Program-made: the position numbers and the translations under genes
Source of the DNA: Pannonibacter sp. SL95
GTDB taxonomy: Bacteria > Pseudomonadota > Alphaproteobacteria > Rhizobiales > Stappiaceae
Direction: 5' to 3'
NCBI RefSeq assembly: GCF_026672425.1
Contig: NZ_JAPPRC010000003.1
Span: 1,885,541 to 1,949,540 of the forward strand
Length of the DNA: 64,000 nucleotides
Notes under the pieces: generated by a model
Database searches by the model: none
What the model saw: the letters and a program-made list of their open reading frames with translations, nothing else
What the model was told of the DNA's origin: nothing
Part shown: positions 25,639-33,854 of the stretch, piece after piece
Layout: each line of letters starts with the position of its first letter
Numbering within the stretch: position 1 is the stretch's first letter

Positions 25639-26589
25639 ATGAAACCGAGCTTTCGAGTGTTGTCGACCGGGATCTGCCTTCCCGATCTGATCGTTTCCAA
25701 CGAAGACATCCAGCAAAGGTACAATCCGGCCATTGATCCGGACTGGGTGGCGGACACCCTTGGGATCCGGCACCGCCATATCGCCCGTGACGGGATCCAG
25801 ACCTCCGACCTGGCTGCCGCAGCTGTTGCATCGTCGCTTGATGAGGCGGGTGTCGATGCGGGAAGTGTCGATCTTCTCATCCTTGCCACGGCAAGTCCGG
25901 ATCGCCGGGCACCGGCGACGGCCTGCTTTGCCCAGCAGAAGTCGGGTCTTGCCAATGCCGTGGCATTTGATGTGTCGGCTGTCTGTTCCGGTTTCCTGTT
26001 TGGGCTCACGGCTGCGGCCGCGATGCTGGCCGCAGGGCCGTTCAAGCGCGCGATGGTGGTCGGAGCTGACGTGTTTTCGCGCGCCACCGACTGGCAGCGC
26101 AGGGACTGTGTGTTCTTCGGAGACGGCGCGGGAGCCGTGCTGATCGAGGCGGCACCGGCCGGGCGGAATGCGGGGTTCGATGCCGAGTTGTTCACGGATG
26201 GACGGGATCGGGAGGCGTTCACGATCAAGGGCCAGACCGACCGGTTCGAAATGGACGGCCCCGGCGTCTACAGGGCCGCCTCCGAAGCCGTGCCGGCCTG
26301 CATCGGGCGTGTGCTCAGCCGGAATGGTCTTGAGCCGAGCGATGTCGACGTGGTCGTTCCGCACCAGCCCTCGCGCAGCCTGCTGGCGGATATCGCGAAA
26401 CGGTCCGGGATCCCCTTCGACCGCTTCCAGCTGACCATGGACCGCTATGCCAACACCGTTGGTGCGACCATCCCGATCGCCCTGCACGAGGCGATCCGCC
26501 AGAACCGGCTGTCACGCGGGGACCGGGTGCTTTTTGCCGCCGCCGGGGCCGGATTTACCGCCGGTGCTGCCATCCACCATTGGAACTGA
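25639..26589 (+). CDS. Beta-ketoacyl-ACP synthase III-like enzyme
   Basis: 316-residue thiolase-fold enzyme with an intact KAS III triad: C116 (DVSAVCSGFLFGL), H242 (VVPHQPSRSLL) and N272 (DRYANTVGATIP). Condensation or acyl transfer using an acyl-CoA starter is expected. It is probably not the housekeeping FabH: it lies first in an operon with an aminotransferase, a FlK-like thioesterase, exporters and an ATP-grasp ligase, and no plsX or acyl carrier protein is nearby. Alternatives are a BioZ-like synthase for pimeloyl formation, or a ChlB3/CerJ-type acyltransferase. ATG 25639 (MKPSFRVLSTGICLPD) follows a CAGGGAGATG site. Confidence 0.88.
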   Translation: MKPSFRVLSTGICLPDLIVSNEDIQQRYNPAIDPDWVADTLGIRHRHIARDGIQTSDLAAAAVASSLDEAGVDAGSVDLLILATASPDRRAPATACFAQQKSGLANAVAFDVSAVCSGFLFGLTAAAAMLAAGPFKRAMVVGADVFSRATDWQRRDCVFFGDGAGAVLIEAAPAGRNAGFDAELFTDGRDREAFTIKGQTDRFEMDGPGVYRAASEAVPACIGRVLSRNGLEPSDVDVVVPHQPSRSLLADIAKRSGIPFDRFQLTMDRYANTVGATIPIALHEAIRQNRLSRGDRVLFAAAGAGFTAGAAIHHWN

Positions 26590-26600
26590 GGGAGGAAGTC

Positions 26601-27962
26601 ATGACGCTATTGATGCCCATGGTCGGAGCAACCTATCCGGTTGCCCAGACTGCCAGCGGTCCCTTCATCCGGGATGCGCATGGCCGTGAATGGATTGACG
26701 GATCATCCGGTGCAATTGCCTGTTCGATCGGACACGGTCACCCGCATGTCATCGATGCGGTCCGGCGGCAAATGGAAACGGCGAGCTTCCTGTACCGCAC
26801 CCAGTTCGCCAATGCGCCCGCCTTGCAGTTGGCGGACCGGCTTTGCGCAAAGCTTGGCTATGCGGCGGCGTTCTTCGTCAACAGCGGTTCGGAAGCTGTC
26901 GAGACAGCCATTCGCCTGGCGCAGCAGTTTTGGCGGGAGACGGGCCAGCCGTCCAAGACGCGCATTCTGAGCCGCAAGATCTCCTACCACGGGTCCACGA
27001 CGGGCGCACTGGCGCTGTCCGGCCATTGGCCGCGCCGCCGGGCCGGGGGCGCCTTGCCTGGTGAACCGACCCTGCCAACGCCGTATCCGCTGCGGGCCGG
27101 TCCCGGTCAGGACGCAGAAGGGCATGGCCTTGCCTGCGCGCAGGCCGTCGAGGACGAGATTCTCCGCCTTGGAGCAAGCAATGTCGCAGCTGTTATCCTT
27201 GAACCCATCGTGGGCGCATCGGGCGGCGCAATCGTTCCCCCGGCTGGCTATCTGTCGGCCATGCGTGCCATCTGTGACCGGCACGATGTCCTTCTGATTG
27301 GAGATGAGGTCCTGACCGGCCTCGGACGGACAGGGCGCTGGCTTGGCATGGACCATGGCAGCGTGAAAGCGGACATCGTGTGCCTTGGAAAGGGCCTCAA
27401 TGCCGGGTACCTGGCCATTTCAGGCATTCTTGCCAATGCGCGCATTGCAGGTGTTCTGACCTCGAAGCGGGCAAGCTTCGCGCTTGGACAGACCCACTCG
27501 AACCATCCGGTTGCCGCGGCCGCAGCCAATGCCGTCCTTGACGTGCTGGAGGACGAGGGGCTGGTCCCGAGGGCGGCAACGATGGGGGCCTATCTCGGCG
27601 AGCGGTTGCGCGACATGGCCGAGGACTTGCCCTACGTCGCAGAGGTGCGGGGCCAAGGTATGCTGTGGGGGCTGGAACTGGTGCGTGATGACATCAGTTT
27701 TGATCCCTGGCCGGCCGAGACCCGGCTGGCGGATGCTGTTGTGCGCAGCGCCTTCGCCGAGGATCTCATCGTCTATCCGGTGTCCGGCCTCATAGCGGGC
27801 TCGCGGGGGGATGCCATCCTCGTTGCTCCTCCGTTCAACACCCCGAAGGCGGTTCTCGACACGTTGGTCGACCGACTTGCGCGCGCACTTGCGAACGCGA
27901 TGTCCGGCCTGCAGCAGACCCATTCCGCAGAGGAGGTTTACCATGTCGTTCGTGCCGCTTAA
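26601..27962 (+). CDS. Class III PLP-dependent aminotransferase
   Basis: 453-residue aminotransferase of the omega/BioA/GabT fold. Cofactor-binding parts visible are NSGSEAVETAIRLA, SYHGSTTGALALSG, EPIVGASGGAIVPP, DEVLTGLGRTGRW and the Schiff-base lysine in CLGKGLNAGYLAISG, with THSNHPVAAAAANAVLDVL after it. It would move an amino group onto a keto or aldehyde carbon. It lies 11 bases after the KAS III gene with a GAGGGAGGAAG site. Inference: it may aminate the product of that enzyme. BioA-type activity cannot be ruled out, but no other biotin genes are present here. Confidence 0.9.
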   Translation: MTLLMPMVGATYPVAQTASGPFIRDAHGREWIDGSSGAIACSIGHGHPHVIDAVRRQMETASFLYRTQFANAPALQLADRLCAKLGYAAAFFVNSGSEAVETAIRLAQQFWRETGQPSKTRILSRKISYHGSTTGALALSGHWPRRRAGGALPGEPTLPTPYPLRAGPGQDAEGHGLACAQAVEDEILRLGASNVAAVILEPIVGASGGAIVPPAGYLSAMRAICDRHDVLLIGDEVLTGLGRTGRWLGMDHGSVKADIVCLGKGLNAGYLAISGILANARIAGVLTSKRASFALGQTHSNHPVAAAAANAVLDVLEDEGLVPRAATMGAYLGERLRDMAEDLPYVAEVRGQGMLWGLELVRDDISFDPWPAETRLADAVVRSAFAEDLIVYPVSGLIAGSRGDAILVAPPFNTPKAVLDTLVDRLARALANAMSGLQQTHSAEEVYHVVRAA

Positions 27963-28356
27963 GTCGCGCAACAAAGGCGTTCTCGTCCATCAGGTGCAAG
28001 ACAGCGATCTGGCAACGAACTGGCGCAACGATGTCCCGGTCCTGGCAACCCCCGTGCTGTTGTGGCTCGGGGAACTGGCCGCGATGCGTGCGATCGAGGG
28101 CACGTTGCAGGCCGGCCAGATGACGCTTGGCTACGGCCATGACATGCGCCACCTCGCCCCGACGCCAAAGGGCTGGAACGTGACGCTCGAAGCGGAGCTG
28201 ATCCGCATCGAGGACAAGATCCTCACGTTCTCAATCGAGGCGAGGGACGGCGAGGGGGTCATTGCATCGGGAACACACACCCGGGCCATCGTTGACAAGG
28301 GGCGTTTTCTGGCCCGCTTCGAAGCCAAGCGAGACCGCCATGACCCCTTTGCCTAG
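27943..28356 (+). CDS. FlK-like hotdog thioesterase
   Basis: 137-residue hotdog protein of the fluoroacetyl-CoA thioesterase (FlK) family. T36 (VLATPVLLWL), E44 (LGELAAMRAI) and H70 (MRHLAPTP) have exactly the spacing of the FlK triad T42-E50-H76, and the segment THTRAIVDKGRF fits the family C-terminus. Most family members are not fluoroacetate enzymes, so the substrate is open; an acyl-CoA from the KAS III step or a toxic acyl-CoA are options. It overlaps the aminotransferase by 20 bases with an AGAGGAGG site inside that gene. Confidence 0.85.
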   Translation: MSFVPLKSRNKGVLVHQVQDSDLATNWRNDVPVLATPVLLWLGELAAMRAIEGTLQAGQMTLGYGHDMRHLAPTPKGWNVTLEAELIRIEDKILTFSIEARDGEGVIASGTHTRAIVDKGRFLARFEAKRDRHDPFA

Positions 28357-29299
28357 ACCCTGGACCGTGACTGCCAGCGTTTCCGGCGGCCCCACCTTTA
28401 GCGTGCCGCAAGCCTATGTGGTGCTTGCCGCAGGCGGGATCTGCCTGGGTCTGGCGCCTGTTGTGGTCAAAGCCTTGCCGCTTCCGGCCGATGTCTCGGC
28501 GTTCTACCGGGTGGCAATGGCTGCTCCGATCTTCACCGCCCTGATGCTGGTGACGGAGGCGGGTGGGGGTGGTGCCTCTCAGGTGCACGGCCAGCCGCGG
28601 CAAGCGGCTGGCCGGCCGGCCCTCTGGCTTTACGCGCTGGCGGCAGGCCTTTTTGCGGCGGATCTGTTGGCGATGCATGCCGCAATCCGTCTGACCAACG
28701 CGTCCGTTGCGACCCTTTTCACGAACTGCGCGCCGTTCTTCATCGGTGTGTTCGGATTGCTTGGACTGTCTGACCGCCCTGGAGCCAATTTCTGGTGGTC
28801 GCTGCCGGTTGCCCTGTCGGGAACTGTGCTTCTGGTCGGGCTATCGGTGGTCTCGGGAGGGGGCAGTGTTGCCGGTGATGCGATCGCCTTGCTCGCAGGC
28901 CTTCTTTACGGCGCGTATCTGGTAACCGTCCGCCGCCTCAAGCAGGCAGGCGCATCGACCTTGCAGATCATGGTGGCCGTTACGGCCGGAAGCACGGTCT
29001 GCCTCGCGCCGACACTGCTGTGGCAGGAGCAGATCGTGCCACCCGATGCCCGCAGCATCGGCTTGCTTGTGGTGCTGGTGCTGGTCGGGCAGGTGCTGGG
29101 GCAGGGGCTGGTGACGGTTGCGCTGAAGACGCTGCCTGTGACCTCAAGCTCGATTGTCCTTCTGATCCAGCCGATTGTGGCCGCGCCGCTTGCCTATCTG
29201 CTGCTCGGGGAAGCGCTCTCGCCGGCGCAGATCCTCGGCATCGCCCTTGTCCTTGCGTCCATCTGGATTGCCACGCGCCCGCCCCGCCGGAGCGTCTGA
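28340..29299 (+). CDS. EamA-family (DMT) transporter
   Basis: 319-residue membrane protein with about ten hydrophobic segments and the duplicated EamA pattern. The first half begins near LAAGGICLGLAPVVVKALPLPADVSAFYRVAMAAP; the second half contains GDAIALLAGLLYGAYLVTVRRLKQ and ends with LPVTSSSIVLLIQPIVAAPLAYLLLGEALSPAQ. EamA proteins often export amino acids or metabolites. ATG 28340 overlaps the thioesterase stop by 17 bases, so it is translated as part of the same operon; it may export the cluster's product (inference). Confidence 0.9.
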   Translation: MTPLPRPWTVTASVSGGPTFSVPQAYVVLAAGGICLGLAPVVVKALPLPADVSAFYRVAMAAPIFTALMLVTEAGGGGASQVHGQPRQAAGRPALWLYALAAGLFAADLLAMHAAIRLTNASVATLFTNCAPFFIGVFGLLGLSDRPGANFWWSLPVALSGTVLLVGLSVVSGGGSVAGDAIALLAGLLYGAYLVTVRRLKQAGASTLQIMVAVTAGSTVCLAPTLLWQEQIVPPDARSIGLLVVLVLVGQVLGQGLVTVALKTLPVTSSSIVLLIQPIVAAPLAYLLLGEALSPAQILGIALVLASIWIATRPPRRSV

Positions 29300-29355
29300 G
29301 CGACGCCTGCCTGTGACCTCATGTCCTTATCAACCTGCACCGAAGGAGCTTTCCC

Positions 29356-30681
29356 ATGCCGAAGCTGATTATTGCCAATGTTGACAGCGAGCATCAGGTC
29401 GCTGACGTGTCCGGGTACTCCCGGCATGAGCAATCGGAGATCATTCTGTGCAACCAGCGGATGATGTGGTTGGCAGATCCTGGCGACGTGCTGGTTCTGC
29501 CATCCGAGCCGACGGAACAGCTCAAGGCCTACTGGGCTGAACTGAACGGCTGCCGCGCGGAAGATCTCACGGTGTTGACGCCGAAAACGGGCGCTCCCCT
29601 TGCTTTCCTGCGGCAGGATATCCTGTTCGCGCCGGATTTCATCGCATCCTGCCGGAAGGTTGTTGCCGCACTGCCAGAAGGTCGCAAGCCAAGCAGTGTC
29701 CTCGCCTATTTTCCCGACAACTATGTCGCCGAGTTCGCTCAGGCCATCGGGGTCGACCTCGAGGACGCTTTCTTCCGGGAGGGCGGCGCGACCCTGCTGA
29801 ACGAGAAGACGACGTTCCGGAAGCTCGCAGCCGGACTTGGTGTATCGCTGCCGGAGGGACGGGTCTGCGAAAACGAGACCGATCTCAAACGGGCAATGCG
29901 GCACTTTGTGTCCCAGGGGGCCGACTTCATCGTCAAGCTCAACCGTCACTCCGGCGGTTTTGGGAACCTGATCGTTCATGGACCTCGCAGCGGTGGAAAG
30001 ACGCTGGGCTCATCGACCGTGCTGCGCTATGGCAACGCACAGGATGCAGAGGCGATCCTTGAGACTGTCGCAAGCCGCATCCATGAGCCCGCTGTTGTCG
30101 AAAGATATGTCGACACAGACCATGTGCTCTACAGCGAATATCTGATCGACGCGCAAGGGCGGTGTTTTCTGCTCAATGATGGCACCATGAACATGGAGCC
30201 GCTCTGGGTTGGATTTGAGATCCCCGGAGACTACGCAACCCATCACCGCATCCGGTTTCTTGATGAAAGTGCCCGCCTTGTGCGGCTTGCCGCCCAGATG
30301 GGACATCGCGGGCGCATGAACGTCGACGGCCTCGTGGCAGAGGGGCAGATATTCGTCAATGAATTCAACGGTCGCTGCGGGGGATGCAGCCATGTCTTCG
30401 AGATCGCCAAGCGACTGTTCGGGACGCAGGTTTTGCATTCGAAGCACATCAAGACCTACAATCGGGGCAAGATCGAGGAGGGCTGTGATCTGTTCGCGGT
30501 CCTGTCGGACGCAGGACTTCTGCTTCGGCCGGGGATGGCAACGGGCGCGATCCCGCTGACCATCGAGCCGGCGCTGGACCAGGCATTCGAGTACATGGTG
30601 ATTGCCGACTGTCTGGTGGAGGCGCGGCGCATCAGCGACGCGGTCCTGTCCCTGACCGCCCCCAGGAGGCTCGCCGCCTGA
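29356..30681 (+). CDS. ATP-grasp ligase, resembling PGM1-type peptide ligases
   Basis: 441 residues. The N-terminal third looks like a pre-ATP-grasp domain (VLVLPSEPTEQLKAYW, DNYVAEFAQAIGVDLEDAFF). The ATP-grasp core follows: LNEKTTFRKLAAGLGVSLPEG, DFIVKLNRHSGGFGN (lysine plus glycine-rich loop), AVVERYVDTDHVLYSEYLID, and the metal site GLVAEGQIFVNEFNGRCGGCSHV. Such enzymes join a carboxylate to an amine via acyl phosphate. In pheganomycin biosynthesis PGM1 links peptides; the likeness here is by pattern only. It lies 56 bases after the EamA gene and 48 before the MFS gene. Confidence 0.78.
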   Translation: MPKLIIANVDSEHQVADVSGYSRHEQSEIILCNQRMMWLADPGDVLVLPSEPTEQLKAYWAELNGCRAEDLTVLTPKTGAPLAFLRQDILFAPDFIASCRKVVAALPEGRKPSSVLAYFPDNYVAEFAQAIGVDLEDAFFREGGATLLNEKTTFRKLAAGLGVSLPEGRVCENETDLKRAMRHFVSQGADFIVKLNRHSGGFGNLIVHGPRSGGKTLGSSTVLRYGNAQDAEAILETVASRIHEPAVVERYVDTDHVLYSEYLIDAQGRCFLLNDGTMNMEPLWVGFEIPGDYATHHRIRFLDESARLVRLAAQMGHRGRMNVDGLVAEGQIFVNEFNGRCGGCSHVFEIAKRLFGTQVLHSKHIKTYNRGKIEEGCDLFAVLSDAGLLLRPGMATGAIPLTIEPALDQAFEYMVIADCLVEARRISDAVLSLTAPRRLAA

Positions 30682-30729
30682 CGGGAGACCGTTTGCGCCT
30701 GCCTGAAGGACACGTGGAGGCACAGTGGA

Positions 30730-31935
30730 ATGGGAAAAGAACCATCTGATCTGTCAGCTCTGACGCCAGCGCTCTGGCGGCTGATCGGACTGCAGGGGCT
30801 TATGAACGCCTCGCATTTCATGGCCATGCCTCTGCTTGCCCTGCATTGCGCAACGACACTTGGCATGTCACCGACGGATGTCGGCGCGGTGCTCGCGCTG
30901 TACTTCCTTGCAGCACGCGTCACGCCGGTGGTGGTCGCGCCACTGGCGGACCGGTTCGGCCTGTGGCCGGCTGTGGTTGGCGGACTGGTGCTTCGCGGTC
31001 TGGGCTTTCTGGGCCTTGCCTTTGCGCCAAGCGCAACCGGGGCAATGGTTTTCTCGGTCGCACTCGGGCTCGGGACCTCAGTCTACGAGGCCGGCGCCTA
31101 CGGCATCATCGGCGCGCAGCCGGCCGAGCGGCGCGACCGGCTGATTGTCGTGAATGCACAGGCGCTCAACCTGGGGTGTGTCGCCGGTCCGCTCGCCGGG
31201 GCCGGGCTTGCGGTCCTTGATTTATCGCTGCCGCTGGTTCTGAGTGGTCTGCTGTTCATCGCTCTTGCTGGCGCGGCCGCGCTGGAGCGGGCTCAGGAAC
31301 TTCGCAGTTATGCGCGGCAGGATGTGGCCGGGAGCTACCGGACGGTTTTTGGTGATCGTGCCTTCCTCGTCCTGTGCCTGGCGCTTATGCCCTGGTGGGC
31401 ACTGTTTGCGCAGCTGTTCGCGGCCTTTCCGCTTGAGGCGACCCTGCGCGGCGGTTCTGCGGGCTGGGCCGGTTCCGTGCTGGTGGTCAATGGCGCGCTT
31501 GGATTTCTGATCCTGTTTGCAGTCCCGCCCCTGATGCGCTTTACGGGGGTGCTCGGACTGCTGGTGTTGTCGCTGGCCGTTGGCGGAGCTGCCATGGCAC
31601 TGGTTGGGGTGATCCCGGGTCTGATTGCGTTGCTGGTTCTGGTCGGCTTGTTCACCTGCGCGGAAATTGCCGTTCTGGCCGGATCGGAAATCCTGGTCGG
31701 CCGTCATGCGGACGGGCGTGCGGTTGCGACCTATTTCGCGCTGTTCAACATGTCCTGGGGGTTTGGCGGGGCGTTGGGAGGGGCGATGGGGCCGCTGGTT
31801 GCCTCCGGAGCCAACTCCGGTACCGGATGGATGCTGCTTGGCGTTGGATGCGGGGCGGCAAGTTTGCTCGGGTTGGCCATCTATGGTCATCTCACCCGGC
31901 GAGCTCCTCCCGCCGCCGAGGCGCCGGCAGGTTAA
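30730..31935 (+). CDS. Major facilitator superfamily transporter
   Basis: 401 residues with about twelve hydrophobic helices and the MFS inter-helix motif LADRFGLWPAVVGGLVLRGLG between helices 2 and 3. A ribosome site (GTGGAGGCACA) precedes ATG 30730. It is the last gene of the operon that starts with the KAS III-like gene, so the operon encodes two different exporters or an exporter and an importer. Substrate unknown. The next gene, an adenine deaminase, seems to have its own promoter. Confidence 0.88.
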   Translation: MGKEPSDLSALTPALWRLIGLQGLMNASHFMAMPLLALHCATTLGMSPTDVGAVLALYFLAARVTPVVVAPLADRFGLWPAVVGGLVLRGLGFLGLAFAPSATGAMVFSVALGLGTSVYEAGAYGIIGAQPAERRDRLIVVNAQALNLGCVAGPLAGAGLAVLDLSLPLVLSGLLFIALAGAAALERAQELRSYARQDVAGSYRTVFGDRAFLVLCLALMPWWALFAQLFAAFPLEATLRGGSAGWAGSVLVVNGALGFLILFAVPPLMRFTGVLGLLVLSLAVGGAAMALVGVIPGLIALLVLVGLFTCAEIAVLAGSEILVGRHADGRAVATYFALFNMSWGFGGALGGAMGPLVASGANSGTGWMLLGVGCGAASLLGLAIYGHLTRRAPPAAEAPAG

Positions 31936-31939
31936 GAGC

Positions 31940-31968
31940 TTGACAGTCCGGGGCTGGTCGGAAACCTT
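31940..31968 (+). promoter_or_regulatory. Possible promoter for the adenine deaminase gene
   Basis: A perfect -35 hexamer TTGACA (31940-31945) lies just after the MFS stop. With a 17-base spacer the -10 would be AACCTT (31963-31968), a weak match. The site is 46 bases before the chosen GTG start of the deaminase gene. Confidence 0.35.
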
Positions 31969-32014
31969 ACCCGATCATTTTTGCCCTTCGTGCCCGAGAC
32001 TGGAGCCTGTTGCC

Positions 32015-33829
32015 GTGACCCATGCCGCCGCCGAGAACCGGACGAAATCCTGGGCCGAAGTTGCCCCGCGCCTTGTCGCGGTTGCGGCGGGCCGGGCGGC
32101 GGCAGATCTGGTGATCCGCGGGGGGCGGCTCGTCAATGTGCAGAGCCGCGAGATCCTCGACGGCTGGCAGGTGGCGATTGCCGAGGGGCGCTTTGCCTAT
32201 GTCGGGCCGGACGCCTCGCATTGCATCGGTGAAGGGACAAAGATCGTCGAGGCGGAGGGGCGCTACCTGATCCCCGGCCTGTGTGACGGCCACATGCACA
32301 TCGAGAGCGGCATGCTGACACCGGCAGAATTCGCCGCCGCCGTCGCCCCGCATGGCACGACGACGATCTTCCACGACCCGCACGAGATTGCCAACGTGCT
32401 GGGGCTGGCGGGCGTGCGCATGATGCATGACGAGGCCCTGCTGCAGCCGATCAACATCTACACCCAGATGCCCTCCTGCGCGCCCTCGGCTCCGGGGCTC
32501 GAGACGACCGGCTTTGCCGTGTCGGCTGCGGATGTGGCCGAGGCAATGGCCTGGCCCGGCATCATCGGCCTCGGCGAGATGATGAATTATCCCGGCGTCA
32601 TCCACGGCGATCCCCAGATGCTGGCCGAGATGGCCGCGACCATGGCAGCAGGCAAGACGGTTGGCGGCCACTACGCCAGCCCGGACCGGGGCATCCCGTT
32701 CCATGCCTATGTCGCCGGCGGCCCGGCCGATGACCATGAGGGCACGGCGGAGAGCGATGCGGTGGCTCGCGTGCGCCAGGGCATGCGCTCGATGATGCGG
32801 CTGGGCTCGGCCTGGTATGACGTGGAAAGCCAGATCACGGCGGTGACGCGGAAGGGTCTCGATCCGCGCAATTTCATCCTGTGCACCGACGACTGCCATT
32901 CCGGCACGCTGGTGAACGAGGGCCACATGAACCGGGTGGTCCGCCATGCGATTGCCTGCGGCTGCGACCCGGTGATCGCGCTGCAGATGGCGACGATCAA
33001 CACGGCGACGCATTTCGGGCTGGAGCGGGAGCTGGGCTCCATCGCGCCGGGCCGCCGCGCCGACGTGATCCTGACCTCGAGCCTCACCGAGCTGCCGATC
33101 GAGGCGGTCTACGCGCGGGGTCAGCTGGTGGCCGAACACGGCGAAATGCTCGTTGCCTGCCCGCATTACGACTGGCCGCAGTCCGCACGCGAAACGGTGC
33201 GCCTCGGCAAGGTGCTGGCCGCGTCCGACTTTGCCATCGCCGCGCCCAAGGGCGCCAATGCGGTCAAGGCCAAGGTGATCGGCGTGGTCGAGAACCAGGC
33301 GCCGACCAAGGCGCTGACGGCGGAGCTGCCCGTGATCGGCGGGCTGGTGGAGGGTGAGAACGGTGTCTGCCAGATCGCGCTGGTCGAGCGGCATCAGGCG
33401 ACCGGCAAGGTGGTGAACGGCTTCGTCTCCGGCTTCGGCTACCAGGGCGACATGGCCATTGCCTCGACCGTTGCCCATGACAGCCACCACATGATCGTCG
33501 TCGGCACCAGCCGCGAGATGATGGCCAAGGCGGCCAATCGTCTTGGTGAGGTCGGCGGCGGCATCACGGTGTGGAAGGACGGCAAGGAGCTGGCGCTGGT
33601 GGAGCTGCCGATTGCGGGACTGATGTCGGACCGTCCTGCCATGGAGGTGGCGGCTAAGGCGGCGGCGATGGTGGAGGCGATGGCGGTCTGCGGCTGCAAG
33701 CTCAACAACGCCTACATGCAGCATTCGCTGCTGGCGCTGGTGGTGATCCCGGAGCTCAGGATTTCCGATCTGGGACTGGTCGATGTGACCCGCTTTGAAC
33801 TGACGGAGCTGTTCGAGCCGACGGCCTGA
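32015..33829 (+). CDS. ade: Adenine deaminase
   Basis: Converts adenine to hypoxanthine and ammonia in purine salvage. The 604-residue protein has the amidohydrolase metal-site motifs CDGHMHIESGMLTPAEF and FHDPHEIANVLG, then GLGEMMNYPGVIHGD, GGHYA, and TDDCHSGTLVNEGHMN, followed by the Ade-type C-terminal domain (ASTVAHDSHHMIVVG). GTG 32015 gives MTHAAAENRTKSWAEVAPRL; no ATG gives a better start, and the same frame is open back into the MFS gene without family likeness there. Length and motifs match Ade. Confidence 0.93.
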   Translation: MTHAAAENRTKSWAEVAPRLVAVAAGRAAADLVIRGGRLVNVQSREILDGWQVAIAEGRFAYVGPDASHCIGEGTKIVEAEGRYLIPGLCDGHMHIESGMLTPAEFAAAVAPHGTTTIFHDPHEIANVLGLAGVRMMHDEALLQPINIYTQMPSCAPSAPGLETTGFAVSAADVAEAMAWPGIIGLGEMMNYPGVIHGDPQMLAEMAATMAAGKTVGGHYASPDRGIPFHAYVAGGPADDHEGTAESDAVARVRQGMRSMMRLGSAWYDVESQITAVTRKGLDPRNFILCTDDCHSGTLVNEGHMNRVVRHAIACGCDPVIALQMATINTATHFGLERELGSIAPGRRADVILTSSLTELPIEAVYARGQLVAEHGEMLVACPHYDWPQSARETVRLGKVLAASDFAIAAPKGANAVKAKVIGVVENQAPTKALTAELPVIGGLVEGENGVCQIALVERHQATGKVVNGFVSGFGYQGDMAIASTVAHDSHHMIVVGTSREMMAKAANRLGEVGGGITVWKDGKELALVELPIAGLMSDRPAMEVAAKAAAMVEAMAVCGCKLNNAYMQHSLLALVVIPELRISDLGLVDVTRFELTELFEPTA

Positions 33830-33854
33830 GCGGTTAGCAAGGGGAAAGCGGAGG

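Noticed and set aside
25639-27962. Biotin synthesis (BioZ plus BioA) as explanation for the KAS III and aminotransferase pair
   Set aside because: No bioB, bioF or bioD nearby, and the operon continues with a thioesterase, ATP-grasp ligase and transporters. Not excluded for each enzyme alone, so it is listed as an alternative there.
31625-32014. Extended N-terminus for adenine deaminase reaching back into the MFS gene
   Set aside because: The frame is open but overlaps the MFS coding sequence for 300 bases and shows no amidohydrolase likeness; GTG 32015 gives the usual length.
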